A stretch of DNA of 64,000 nt from Melieria omissa (lineage: Eukaryota > Arthropoda > Insecta > Diptera > Ulidiidae), in the NCBI GenBank assembly GCA_963971225.1, contig OZ020270.1, positions 70,448,432 through 70,512,431 on the forward strand. Direction: 5' to 3'. A model generated the notes under the pieces. It was not told the origin of the DNA, did not search any database, and saw only the letters and a list, made by a program, of their open reading frames with translations. Shown here in pieces: positions 1-10,600 of the stretch. The translations under genes and the position numbers were made by a program. Each line of letters opens with the position of its first letter. Positions within the stretch are counted from its first letter, which is position 1.

Positions 1-3000
1 GCGGGACACTCGGTTATGATGTGCACAGATGTTTCATCATCTTCCATGCAGAATCTGCATAGTTCGCTATCTGTCAATCCCAGTCGCGCTTTATGCATAT
101 TTAGCAGGCAGTGCCCGCTTAGAATTCCCGTCATGAGCTTAAGCTCCTTTCTGCTTAGGTCCAATAGGTATTTAGATTTGCCTTCCGAATAGGCTGGAAA
201 GAATAGCTTGGAACAGCGTTGTCCCACCGTAATGGACCATTTCTGGTTGGCCCGATTTGTGAATTCCTGTTTGACACAATGCCTGAAATGAGCTCTGCTG
301 ACACCTATGATTGGCTCAGGTCCATAGGGTCGTTTTACCGCCCCTTCCTTTGCCAATCTGTCCGCTTCCTCATTTCCATCGGGCCCACAGTGCGCAGGAA
401 CCCAGTGTATTATCACCCGGTTATCCTTTGAAATGTCTTGGAGAACATTTGCTGTCTCCCAGACTAGTTTGGAGACAAACGTCGTCGAGCTCAAAGCTTT
501 TATTGCAGCCTGGCTGTCGGACATTATGATTATCCTCTTTCTCCTGACATTGAGAGTCAGTATCTTCCTGGCACACTCGTTTATGGCGAAGACCTCAGCC
601 TGGAAGACTGTGGCCGTGTCTCCCAGACTAACTGCTAATTAGGAGCTAGTATTAAATATTCCAGCTCCCGTTCCGTCTTCCATCTTTAAACCATCAGTGT
701 ACCAGACAATGTCATCACACGTGAGACTGATTCTATTAGCAGCCCAGTCTTCCCTATGCGGTATGTACGTAGAGTAGTTCTTCCTGAAAAGGTGTCTCGG
801 TGGCATCAGATCCAGAGGCATCCAGAAGCCTCCATCTCGCCTCCTATCCTTCAAAACGGATAGGTGACCGATTGCATGTGCATCCCTATGTATGGATCCA
901 CTATGCATTAGTCTGTGTGCGCTGATGGTTGCAGCCATTTGCACATTTAGTTCCAGCGGCAGAATCCCCAATATAACATTTAGGGCTGCCGTTGGTGTAG
1001 TACTGAGACATCCTCTTACACAGGTATTCGCTAGTCTTTGAAGTTTTCCCAGCTTAGTCACAGTTGTTATTTCCGTGGTTTTCCTCCACCACACTATCGC
1101 CCCGTAGGTGATAGTCGGCAGAACTATTAGGGAGTATAAACTCTGAAGCCACTTCGGTCTCAGTCCCCAATTTTTGCCACAGATTCTTTTGCAACTCCAG
1201 AGAGCATTGCCTGCCCTCTTGATGATGCGATCAACATGAGGTTTCCAGTTCAATTTGCTGTCCAGGATTACCCCTAAATACTTAACTTCCTTCGAGAAGT
1301 TCAGTTCTTTTCCAAAGATCATAATCTGTCTAAGGTCGATCTTCCTTTATGTGTAAAAGGGACTATGATTGTCTTGTCTGGATTCACAGACAGTTTCTGT
1401 CTGATACACCAGTGCTCGACTATCCTCAGCGCGCTCTGAAGCAAGTCTGAGACGGTATGTCCGTCTCTGCCTCTGACCACAATGACTAAATCGTCTGCAT
1501 ATGCGATGACTTTATGTCCCTGCTCTTCAAGAGTGCGGATTAGTCCGTCAACGACTACAGCCCACAGCAGGGGGGATAGTACTCCCCCTTGAGGACATCC
1601 TCGCGCTGTACTTGCTGACAGCTCAGCCTCCCCTAAGTTGGACTGAATCACCCTGCTCTCCAGCATTGATGATATCCATCTTATAAGGGTGGTAGGCGCC
1701 TGTAGTCCTTCTAGCGCCGTTTCTATCGCTTCGAAGGTTGTGTAGTTGATAGCCCCTTCTATGTCCAGGAAGCCTACTAGACAGATTTCCTTTTCTGCCA
1801 GGGACTTCTCTATCTTACCTACCAGTGCCGATAGGGCCGTTTCCGTGGATTTACCTTTCTGGTAGGCATGTTGGTTCGTGCTCAGGGGATGCTGAGTGAG
1901 TATTTCCTCCCTCAGATACCGGTCAACGACCTTTTCCAAGCCTTTAAGCACAAAAGACATCAGGCTTATTGGCCTGAAAGATTTTGGGTCCTTCTTATCA
2001 GCTTTTCCAGGTTTCGGGAGAGAGATCACGTTAACTATTCTCCAGGCTTCTGGAATGTACCCAAAGGCTAAACTACATACGTAGATTTTGGTTAAAATGG
2101 GCGTTAGTATTGCCATTCCCTTCTGTAAGAGCGCTGGGAAAATACCATCTTTTCCCGGTGCCTTGTAGGGAGAGAATGATTCCAGTGCCCATTTTACTAC
2201 AAGTGCATTACACACAGCTTTGGCAGTTCTCCAGTCTTCCCTACCTGGACGATGCACCTGTCCAGTACTGCCTGTCAGAGGATCATTTGTGTATACTGAC
2301 CCCGGGAAGTGGGTATTGGTGAGTAGGACAAGTGTTTCCTTTTCACACTTTCTGGCTGTCCCATCTCCATCCACCAGTGTTCCTATCGGACAGGATTTTT
2401 CCATCGAGAGAACCCTATGAAGCCTGTAGCTGGAGGACAGATCTGATACGTCCTCACAGAACCGCTTGAAGGATTCCCTCTTGGCCTTCCTGATTTCTTG
2501 GTTGTATTTGGTGAGAGTCTGGGAGTAGGTCTGCCAGTCGTTGTTTCGCTTGGCTCTATTAACTAGTTTCCTTACTTCCCTTCTCAGTTTGTTAAGATGA
2601 CTACTCCACCACGGTGTCTGTTTCCTACAAGTTTTGGTCTTGAGGGGACAGTTTTCTTCATAGGCATTCAGAACGGAATCTCTAAAAATTGTAGAGGCCC
2701 TTTCTAGTCTGTCTATGGTATCTATCCTACTCTAGATTTGAGTTGGGACGTCCTGTCCTAACTGGAAGCAATAGCTGTTCCAGTCAGTCTGTCGTTTTGG
2801 TCTGAATGTCACCACGGTTGGCATCCGATTCCCTAGCGTAAATCTTATCTGCCTATGATCTGAGCACGACGGCTCGTCAGATACCCGCCAATTGCTGACA
2901 AGTTCTTTTGTCATCGAGGTTGTCAAGGTCATATCCAAGACTTCCTCTCTGACTCTAGTTACAAATGTGGAGCTGTACCCAATATTGCAAATACTTGGGT

Positions 3001-3485
3001 CTAAGGAAAGTATATAATTAAATAGTGACTCACCTCTAGGATTTATGTCCGTGCTCCCCCACATGGTGTGATGGGCGTTCGCATCAGAGCCCATTACGAG
3101 CTCCATGTGGTTGCCCCTAGCATAGGCAATGAGCTGTTCTGCTATTCGGGGTGGACAGTGGTCGTCGTTTCCAGGGAAGTATGCGGAGGCAATAATGATT
3201 TCCCTGGAGTTCCAGGTAATCTTACCCGCTCATAGATCCAGCGTAACGAAATCTGTCAACGGGAAGAAAGATATGTTATTAAACACGATGCAGGTCCTGG
3301 CTCTGGTTGTGGTTGATTGACAACATAATACTAAGGCCTGCCTGGGATAGCCCTCTGACATGACCGTTGGTGCTGGTCCATCGTTCCTGCACCAGGGCTA
3401 TACTAGGAACCAAGGTGTTCATGGTCCTAGTTAGGACAGCCGAGGCTGCCGACGCTCTATGGAGATTGACTTGTACAATCTCCAT
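1..3485 (-). pseudogene. LINE ORF2 (endonuclease-RT-RNase H), broken
   Basis: The protein would nick target DNA and copy LINE RNA. The endonuclease begins at 3485 (MEIVQVNLHR) and continues at 3106-2732 with the GSDANAHH and RGES motifs typical of apurinic-type endonucleases. The RT fragment at 2404-1319 has FRPISL, FLDIEGA and the catalytic YADD (in AYADDLVIV). A frame change near 1320 leads into 1322-639, which carries the start of RNase H (WYTDGLKMEDG). A single in-frame TAA near 644 precedes the rest of RNase H (DSQAAIKAL, then HWVPAHCGPDGNEEADRLA) down to about 150, followed by a C-x2-C...H...C knuckle (LCRFC) close to position 1. At least two frame changes and one nonsense codon make it nonfunctional. 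Confidence 0.8.
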
Positions 3486-3487
3486 AG

Positions 3488-4067
3488 TTACGCCTTTGGT
3501 CCGTTCGTGTGGGTTCCCGCACGCTTACCCCCTCTGCCCCTCGTCTGCACCCGTTCATTGCTGCTCGGTGTGTGTGCAGACTTATCCAGCAGGCTCAGTC
3601 GTCTGGATGGATTCGCCAATCCAGTCAGCCGAGTCTGCCGGACTGGCTTAGATGAGGTAGGCTTTGCGGGCCCAACCGATGCCTGTCCTGGCGTCTTGCC
3701 ACTGGTCCGTTCGGTCCGAGTGACGGCTTGCGTCCGTCCACTTGTAGGTGGACAGTCCTCGCATGCCTTCGCCAGTGCTTGCTTGCTGGTGGAGGGTCTG
3801 TCCTCTTCCACCACTGTCTTCGGCGTCCTCGTCTCCGTGCCGCCCCGGCTGGTCACCGACGACTTCATCCCCTGATCAGTCCGCACCCTGAACTGAACTC
3901 TCCCCAACTCGAAGAAGGGAAGGTCCTTCAGCTCAAAGAGCCGACCTACTGAGGTGTCGTCGATGGCCAACTTCAGCGTTGTTCCCTGCGCCGCGACAGA
4001 TCTATTCAGTACCTTCCAGTTTCCTGTCGGTAGTGAACGGTTCTGCGTACGAAGTATTCGAAGAAGA
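3488..4067 (-). pseudogene. LINE ORF1 C-terminal fragment
   Basis: This is the carboxyl part of the ORF1 nucleic-acid-binding protein. It starts in a conserved stretch (TSVGRLFELKDLPFFELG), continues into a Ser/Thr/Pro- and basic-rich tail, and stops at 3488 next to the ORF2 start. I recognise it mainly from position and from a similar ORF1 order in the second LINE of this window; no enzymatic motif is present. The amino-terminal part is missing because Gypsy sequence starts at about 4068. Confidence 0.6.
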
Positions 4068-4076
4068 AGGCTTACT

Positions 4077-5029
4077 GGGCACAGTGGCAAAGTCTGCGTG
4101 TGTCTGATGGCTGCCTATACCGCGAGTGGGAGAGTGAGGATGGTCGGACCAGCAATTCCCTAATTGTAGTCCCGAAATGCAGGATCAACGAGGTGATCGA
4201 GGCATACCATAACGACTCCAGCGGAGGGCACCTAGGCATCACAAAAACTGTCGCCAAAATAAAAAGACGATTCTACTGGGTAGGATGCCAGGAGTCTGTC
4301 GCGGATTGGATTAGGAGCTGTGATCGATGTTCGGCTGCGAAAGGGCCGACAAGAAGATCTCGGGGCCGCATGCAGCAGTACAACATGGGAGCGCCCTTCG
4401 AGCGGATTGCCATGGACGTCGCCGGGCCATTTCCACTTAGCACTCAAGGCAACAAAGATGTGCTGGTGGTAATGGACTATTTTAGCAAATGGCCCGAAGT
4501 GTATCCTATTCCTAACCAGGAGGCCGCCACGGTCGCGGAAATGCTGGTAAACAACTGGGTGGCCAGATTTGGAGTTCCACTGGAGTTGCACTCGGATAAA
4601 GGCCGGAATTTCGAGTCTTTGCTATTGAAGGAAGTGTGTGAGCTACTAAGAATAAGGAAAACTCGAACCTGTCCTTTGCATCCCAGTCCGATGGCATGGT
4701 GGAACGATTCAATCGGACGCTGGAAGAATATCTGCGGAAAGTAGTAGGCAGGAACCAAAAGGATTGGGAGACGCATATTCCTGTTCTTGATGGCGTATAG
4801 GTCAGCCCCGCATGATACGACATCACTCACTCCAGCCCGAGCAGTGTTCGGCACGGAGCTGAGCTTGCCTGCTGACTTGAAGGTCGGAGTGGTTAGCACG
4901 ACTGAAGGCGCTAAGACTGATTACGCAGTCAATAAGCGGTCGGAGCTGGAAGAAATCCACCAGTTTATAAGGGACCGTATCCAACTGGTCAGCGATAAGA
5001 TGAAAGCTAGATATGATCTGCGGGCATGA
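4077..5029 (+). pseudogene. Gypsy integrase fragment, frameshifted
   Basis: Integrase of the SAP-Gag Gypsy family. The HHCC zinc domain is visible (GGHLGITKT, then SCDRCSAAKG), as are the first catalytic Asp in AMDVAGPF and the second in HSDKGRNFES. A one-base loss near 4683 throws the segment with the catalytic Glu into another frame, and a second shift near 4787 leads to the last piece (MAYRSAPHDTTSLTPARAVFG...). The product ends at YDLRA, about 60 residues before the family end seen at 34859-35434. Nonfunctional. Confidence 0.8.
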
Positions 5030-5394
5030 ACGCTTTTGCAAGCATATTTTTAGGCATGCACTGTGAAGTACGGCAAACTGGTATAATTCGCTTGGTATAG
5101 TCCGATATGGCAAGGATGGTTCTCGAAGAAATGGGCTGTGCGAGAATTGTCGAGCGCTTTCCAATTGGAAGTTGCAAGAAACTTCGGCGCGATAAGAAAA
5201 CTGGTATAAAAGCAGCAGTGTGAAGCGCAATGGGTCGAGTCTGTGTTGAGCAAGCAATGGGGAAACACGTAATAGTAGTAGTGTAAATTTGTAAATAAAG
5301 CGATTGTTAGTTTTGACTACGTTACGCTGGATAACTGAAGTTGTTTTATTTTCAAAACCAATCCAAACGAACCTGTGAAGTAATTTTCGTAACA
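5030..5394 (+). repeat. Gypsy LTR, 5'-truncated variant
   Basis: LTR sequence ending in TTCGTAACA directly before the primer-binding site, as in the other copies (61121-61128; 46472 on the minus strand). The upstream part differs strongly from the other LTRs of this family, so it is a divergent subfamily or a rearranged LTR. An AATAAA-type signal is present around 5296. The left LTR end and the polypurine tract cannot be placed. Confidence 0.6.
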
Positions 5395-5396
5395 TT

Positions 5397-5414
5397 TGGT
5401 GTCAGAAGTGGGAT
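5397..5414 (+). other. Primer-binding site, tRNA-Leu type
   Basis: TGGTGTCAGAAGTGGGAT lies three bases after the LTR end. From memory of eukaryotic tRNA-Leu 3' ends (...CCCACTCCTGACA plus CCA) it is complementary with about one mismatch. The same site occurs at 46451-46469 (minus) and, diverged, at 61132-61149. Confidence 0.65.
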
Positions 5415-5454
5415 TGTGTTACTGAAAGTAAAATAAAATTATAAAAACACAGAC

Positions 5455-5775
5455 ATGGTTAAACTGGAGCTGCTGAAGGTGGACCAGCTGAAGAAGGAGC
5501 TGGCTGCCTGGAATTTGCCGACTGCTGGCGGAAAGGTGGAGTTGCAACTGCGCGTGCGAGAGGCGTGCGAATCACGAGGCATCGATTGGGCTGCGCATGA
5601 GTTCGGAACGCAACAGCTAGAGGCGTCGGCCAAGGTGGAGGAATCGCCTGCTGGTGCTGCGTCACTGCAAAGTACGACTGCAGTGGCTGTGCCACCACAA
5701 GCAATGGACATGAGCCAGCTTATGGTTGCAATGAGAGGAATGTTTCAAGAAACTACTGCGAAAATCGAGACTTAA
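5455..5775 (+). pseudogene. SAP-domain gag, truncated after 106 codons
   Basis: Start of the Gag protein of the SAP-Gag Gypsy family. Residues about 3-38 follow the SAP pattern (LELLKVDQLKKELAAWNLP, then GGKVELQLR), a helix-extended-helix DNA/RNA-binding motif. The ATG follows the PBS by about 40 bases, the same spacing as in the other copies. It stops after residue 106 (KIET), whereas the homologue at 44950-46410 has 486 residues with coiled coil, capsid and CCHC knuckle, so this copy is truncated. Downstream sequence soon turns into LTR-like repeats. Confidence 0.75.
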
Positions 5776-5799
5776 AACCGTGAAAATCGGGAAATGTCA

Positions 5800-5940
5800 G
5801 GTCGTTTGGTATAGTCCGATATGGCAAGGTTCGCGAGAAATGGGCTGTGCGAGAATGGTCGAGCATTTTCCAATTGGAATCAATTGGAACGATAATTTAA
5901 TCAAAACATGATGAATGTGTTGAGGATATATGTATATGTA
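5800..5940 (+). repeat. Second partial copy of the divergent LTR sequence
   Basis: The stretch GGTATAGTCCGATATGGCAA... with GAAATGGGCTGTGCGAGAAT and CATTTTCCAATTGGAA repeats 5092-5170 of the LTR upstream, with small differences. This shows rearranged LTR pieces flanking the gag fragment. No gene is seen here. Confidence 0.6.
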
Positions 5941-5943
5941 GTA

Positions 5944-6303
5944 CTTCTATATTGGCACTAAGCTCAAGGTAAATTCGCCAACATCACAGTACAGCAATAG
6001 TGAAATATGAGCGAGAAAGCGTATAAACGAATGTACCTTGACATATTTCCAAAGTGGCAAGAAGTCAGGTGCGTTCAGACGGGGAAAAAATTGACTGGAA
6101 AAAAATATAAATTTGTCGAAATTAACTGAAATTTCTTCAACCGCCCCAGGAGCAGTTTGACAGTTGTTCATGTGTAGAAGTGCACATGTATACACGCATA
6201 GAAATATATTCACAAAATTTCATATTTTCTTTCTCATCGCTTGTCTCCCTTTGATTTCCGAATGAAAACACATTGTGAAGATACGTTAGTGCCAATATAG
6301 ACG
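5944..6303. mobile_element. 360-bp TIR element (MITE-like) with TA duplication
   Basis: Terminal inverted repeats of about 18 bp: left CTTCTATATTGGCACTAA; the right end read in reverse complement is CGTCTATATTGGCACTAA. TA dinucleotides flank both ends (5942-5943 and 6304-6305), the target preference of Tc1/mariner transposons. There is no convincing ORF inside. It is likely a non-autonomous Tc1/mariner-type element; the parent is unknown. Confidence 0.65.
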
Positions 6304-6338
6304 TATTACATATATGGTTCAGGAGAACATTTTTGTAT

Positions 6339-6897
6339 TGTTCGCGTCACGAATAAGTCGTGTTTATTTGTAACAGTTCAATGTAAATTCAATGTGGATA
6401 TAAAATGTTGGTGAATTGTAGTTGATAGATTGTAAGTGTGAGTACAAACTTCTGATTATCTGTTTTGTGAAATATTTGTAAACCGTGTGTGTACAATGTA
6501 GCTTTATGTTGTAGGAAATATGATTCGGTGATTTTTACATGTGAATATATTGTTAATTGTTGTGGTAAATGTATATTGTGGTTTGGTCGAAGATATGTGG
6601 TTTATGTGGAGTTGGTTATGGTGTTCGTGTTAAGTTGGATGTTGTCGCGGATCGCGTGGTGTCGTCGCCGGAGGTCGGATGATAAGTGGCCGTCAGCCGC
6701 GCCAGCACCGTTTTGGACAGCGATGGATGCCGTCGGTAAGTACATAAGGAAAGAGAGGATAGCGGATAAGGAGTAAAGGTTAGGAGGTAAGTAAACGAGG
6801 TAGGTCTACGAATTGGGGGAGGATGTGTACAAAATATCATTTATGGTTTGTTTTATATTTCAGGTGATGCGCGGTGACGGCGGCAACGACGTGAACA
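6339..6897 (-). repeat. BEL-1 3' LTR
   Basis: 559-bp LTR. It matches the split LTR at 26714-26930 plus 33303-33720 along its length, apart from a loss of about 58 bp near 6354 and a few substitutions. On minus it starts TGTTCACG and ends GCGAACA, so TG...CA termini are kept. The strand opposite to the element shows a well-formed intron-like segment (6736-6863; separate entry). Confidence 0.85.
6736..6863 (+). other. Intron-like segment inside LTR, antisense to BEL-1
   Basis: On the plus strand, CGTCG followed by GTAAGTAC looks like a 5' splice site, and TTTTATATTTCAG followed by GTG looks like a 3' splice site, 128 nt in total. The other LTR keeps both sites with the same length (33559-33686, acceptor TTTTATATTTTAG). 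It may belong to an antisense transcript of the LTR. No coding product is assigned. Confidence 0.4.
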
Positions 6898-6923
6898 TCC
6901 TGGGGCCGGATGCACTCGTGCAT

Positions 6924-7495
6924 TTAGAAGACCCCCCTCAACTCCATCAAGGATTTGATGGCCTGGGTCAACAGCGCCTGGGCCTTGCGTCCTCGAAGCC
7001 AGCCCGATGGCGACGCGGCTTGCTGCTGGCGTCACGGGTTGAGGCTGGGCGTGCCTGACCGGCCCGAGCTGATGCCATTGAGCGGGCCGTTCCCCGACGG
7101 GTGCGCGAGGGATGCGCAATACGAGCGGGGGGGTGAGTTGGGCGGCGTGTGGACGGTGCTGGAGTCTGAGGATTGCGACGGCGGCGGCGGTGTTGGCGCT
7201 GCTTCGGAGTGGTGGGCTTCTTTGCCGGTCTGGCACCTCTCCTCCGTCCGGAGGGGGCCGCTTGCTGCAGGATGTCCACGGGATGCAGCATCGTGTGGTG
7301 CGCTAATCGACACTTCTTACAACTGTTTGGCGAATCACAGGCCCCGGTGGTGTGGGACCGGGCCAAACAGTTGCGACAATAGCCATGGGCATGTACCACG
7401 TCGTCGCGTTGGCCGGGGTTCATAGCCAGGAACCCGCGGCAAAATCTCAAAGGGTGAGGGCAGTGGCACAGCTGACACTTGTGCATATCGTCCAT
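6924..7495 (-). pseudogene. BEL-1 extra 3' ORF (ORF3), Cys/His zinc module
   Basis: ORF between the pol end and the 3' LTR, the place where retroviruses carry env. The ATG at 7495 is followed by CQLC...H...C (C-x2-C-x4-H-x4-C) and then CRNCLARSHTTGAC...CKKC...HH...LH, the same Cys/His arrangement as the Gag zinc region of the BEL elements here (for example near 20210 on minus). A basic, Arg/Pro-rich linker follows. The C-terminal helix (ALLTQAIKSLMELRGVF) is reached after a frame change near 7000 and ends at 6924, 27 bases from the LTR. BEL-2 keeps a related C-terminal half at the same place (15383-15751). It may be an RNA-binding accessory protein; its function is unknown. Confidence 0.6.
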
Positions 7496-7502
7496 GGTAG
7501 AG

Positions 7503-7526
7503 CTGCGAAGAGAGAACAAAAGAACC
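7503..7526 (-). promoter_or_regulatory. Possible 3' splice site before BEL-1 ORF3
   Basis: On minus, a pyrimidine-rich run (TTCTTTTGTTCTCTCTTCGCAG) ends in CAG seven bases before the ORF3 ATG at 7495. It fits a splice acceptor that would make a subgenomic mRNA for ORF3. No donor has been identified, so this is inference. Confidence 0.4.
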
Positions 7527-7602
7527 GGACTTTAGTGTCTTATATTGAAAGGGGGCAGTGATGCCCGTAAATAATTATAAAGGAATTTATAATAATTGTG
7601 TT

Positions 7603-10600
7603 CTAATCGGTGGGTAGAACATACAACTTCACGATCGGGCGCGTGAGAGTTCCGGATTGCGTGCGAACGTCAGCTACCCGGATGTGGCCATCGGGTCCTC
7701 GATGCAGCGTGACGATACGTCCTAACTTCCACTCGGTGGGGGCAGCAGCTCGTCCTTGATGACGACTAATTGGTCCAATTCTAGCTCCTTTTGGGGATGG
7801 CGCCACTTGTGCCTTTTTTGGAGCTCGTGGAGATATTCAGATTTCCACCTCCGGCTGAACTCATGATGAAGAGCTTTCAGCTTCTCCCATCGGTTGATCA
7901 TGGATAGATCTTCCGAATTGGGCTCGGGAGGTGACAGGAGGGGGGCGCCTCGCAGGAAGTGACCTGGAGTAAGCGCTATGAAATCAGATGGATCTTGTGA
8001 TAGAGGTGATAGTGGCCGGGACTTCAGGACGGCCTCAATTCTAACAAGAAGAGTGTGAACTCTTCGAAGTTGAATTTGTGATGGCCGGCAGTCTTCTTGA
8101 GATGAGTTTTGAAACTCTTGACTGCAGATTCCCAAAACCCGCCCATGTGAGGTGCACTGGGGGGGGGGGGGGGTGAAAACCCAATCGACTCCTTGAGTGG
8201 AATATTTCTTCAGGATGTCGTGGGATACCTCTTTTGAGAACTTGAGGAACTCTCGGCTCATGGCTCTGTGGGCGCCAACGAAGGTGGTGCCATTGTATGA
8301 CATGATTTTGCGGGGGAGGCCTCGTCTGCCAATGAATCTGGCAAAAGCAGCACGAATGCCTCGGTGGTAAGGGTAGAACACAATTCCAAGTGAATGGCCT
8401 TGGTTGAGAAGCAGACAAACACCGCGACATAACCTTTGAGGAAGGTTGCCGTTCGGAGCTGAGATGCCTTAATTTGAAATGGGCCCGCAAAATCAACACC
8501 TGTCGTCGAGAATGGGATTGACAGGGTACAACGCTCTGGCGGAAGAACTGCCATTATTTGTGATCGGACCTTTTGTCTCTGAACCGTGCAGACCTTGCAT
8601 AGGCGAATGCATTTCTTGATCTGAGGCTTTAGACGGGGAATGTAAAACTCTTGACGAGCCATTCTGAACATGAGCTGAAGTTCTGCGTGTAAGAGAAGAG
8701 TGTGGAGGAACTCAAGATACAACGTGCAGAACCGAGATGCCTCTGGTAGGATTATCGGATGGCGCTCATTGTAACTAAGCGCCGCCTAGGCCAATCTACC
8801 ATCAACTCTCATCAAGCCGTCCTTATCGAGGAACGGATTGAGAGTCAAAATCGTGCTTTTTCGGGGAATAGGGGTCTTGTTGGACAACGCGGTACGTTCT
8901 AGGTGGTGGAAACGTGTCTGGGCTAACGAGAGGAGTCTCGTCTTGACAAACTGAATCTCATTCTGGGAAACGAATGGATTCAAGTTGAGGGGAGAGTTGC
9001 TCCTCTTAGCGAGTCCGTTGTGGACAAAACGGAATGCGCGCGAGAATAGGAGTAGAACCGATGGAGCAACATTGGAGGTAGTTGATTTGGGCCAGGCTTC
9101 TTCAGGTGACTGAAGCCATTCGGGGCCGTTCCACCGCAGTGGGTTTTTTGCAAGTTCGTGGGGCTTGCATCCGCGAGTGCCCAAGTCGGCGGGATTGTCA
9201 TGGCTGATGACATGACGCCAAGTGGCGTTGCCGACGTTTTTCAGAATCTGGGCTGTGCGGTTGGCTACATACGTCTTCCAAGTGCTTGGAGGTTTTTCTA
9301 GCCAGGCGAGAACTATTTGTGAATCCGACCAGAAGAAGGTGTCTTCGGGGTTCACATCGAGATTTTCAGTAAGGCATTTGGATAACTGGGAAAGTAAAAT
9401 GGCGCCGCACAATTCTAGTCGCGGAAGGCTAACCGTCTGCAGAGGTGCAACTTTACCCTTTGACACGAGATATTCAAAATCCGTGAAGTACGATTCGCTT
9501 CAGAGGTGAGAACTGTATCCATCGGGGGATCTCGATCTCGCTGATGGACGACAAATTCTTGATAAATTGATTCCACTTTATGAGGGAACCGGGCTTTACG
9601 CATTCGTCCCAGTCCGTGCCCTCCAACCAAAGCTCTTGAAGGAGTAACTTGGCTTGAGTTATAATGGGCGAGAGCCATCCTGCCGGGTCAAAAAGTTTCG
9701 CGACCGCAGAGAGAATGTGTCGCTTCGTGGCAGAACTCGTTTCTGAGATGGGAACGATCGAATACGAGAAAGCATCCGACAACGCGTTCCATCTCATGCC
9801 AAGTGTTTTTGTAGAGCTGGCACTTTCGAACTTTAGGAAGTCGGAATCGAGAAGTGCCGAGGTGGGAATATTTTCCAGGATCCTCGGATGATTAGAAGTA
9901 ATCTTCCTAAGAGGAAATCCTGCGGACTTAAGGGCATCAATCACTTCTGTCAATGAGTCGACTGCCTCAGAAACGGAATGAGCACCGGACAAAATGTCAT
10001 CAACATAAGTCTCCTTTAGAAGGACTGTTTCCGCCAACGGGAATTTGTCCTTTGAATCTTCAGCCAGTTGTCGAAGTGTTCGAATGGCTAAGAAAGGAGC
10101 ACAGTTCACACCAAACGTCACTGTTTTGAGCCTAAAGTCTCGAATGGGGGAATTTCGAGACTCACGAAAGAGAATTCGCTGAAACTCTTGATCGTCTTGG
10201 TGGACAAGAATTTGCCTATACATTTTTTCCACATCTCCATTGAATACATTGGTACAGCCGCCATCTTAAAATGAGGGTCATTAGATCGGGCTGTAATATG
10301 GGACCAATATGGAGGATATCATTGAGGGAATATCCAGAGCCGGTCGTTCTAGACGCGTTGAAGACAACGCGGACCTTGGAAGTGGTCTTTTGCGGCTTTA
10401 TTGCAGCATGGTGAGGCAAAGTATTTGCAATCAGAGATGATTTCGTTGGACTGAGTTGGCTCCATATGATTGAGAGTGAGATACTCTTTGAGGACCTCAT
10501 CATATGTGGCTTGGAGATCGCCTTTCTTTGCCAAAGCCCTTTCCATGCTGAGATATTGAGAGAAGGCTGTGGTACGGGATTGACCTAAAGCCAGTTGGCT

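Larger units (their letters stand above)
1..4067 (-). mobile_element. LOA-like non-LTR retrotransposon (LINE), truncated
   Basis: Minus-strand LINE remnant. Read from high to low coordinates it has an ORF1 tail, then ORF2 with endonuclease, reverse transcriptase, RNase H and a Cys/His knuckle; the 3' end lies outside the window. The ORF1 stop sits two bases before the ORF2 ATG at 3485. Endonuclease and RT motifs closely match the plus-strand LINE at 28160-32982, so I place both in the same broad clade (LOA-like, because of the RNase H domain after RT). The 5' side ends abruptly near 4067, where Gypsy integrase sequence on the opposite strand begins. Frameshifts and stops make it inactive. Confidence 0.8.
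4068..5790 (+). mobile_element. SAP-Gag Gypsy fragment: integrase, LTR, PBS, gag start
   Basis: Plus-strand fragment of the LTR retrotransposon family also seen at 34404-46917 and 60221-62268. The order is unusual: the integrase end of pol (4077-5029), then LTR sequence ending TCGTAACA at 5394, then a primer-binding site and the first 106 codons of gag (5455-5775). Pol followed by LTR followed by gag means two adjacent copies sharing one LTR, or recombination between copies. The integrase C-terminus and the start of the LTR are deleted, since normal integrase continues past the YDLRA motif where this copy stops. Confidence 0.75.

Noticed and set aside
5455..5775. Host SAP-domain gene
   Set aside because: PBS and LTR lie directly upstream and the same protein is the gag of the complete Gypsy copy.
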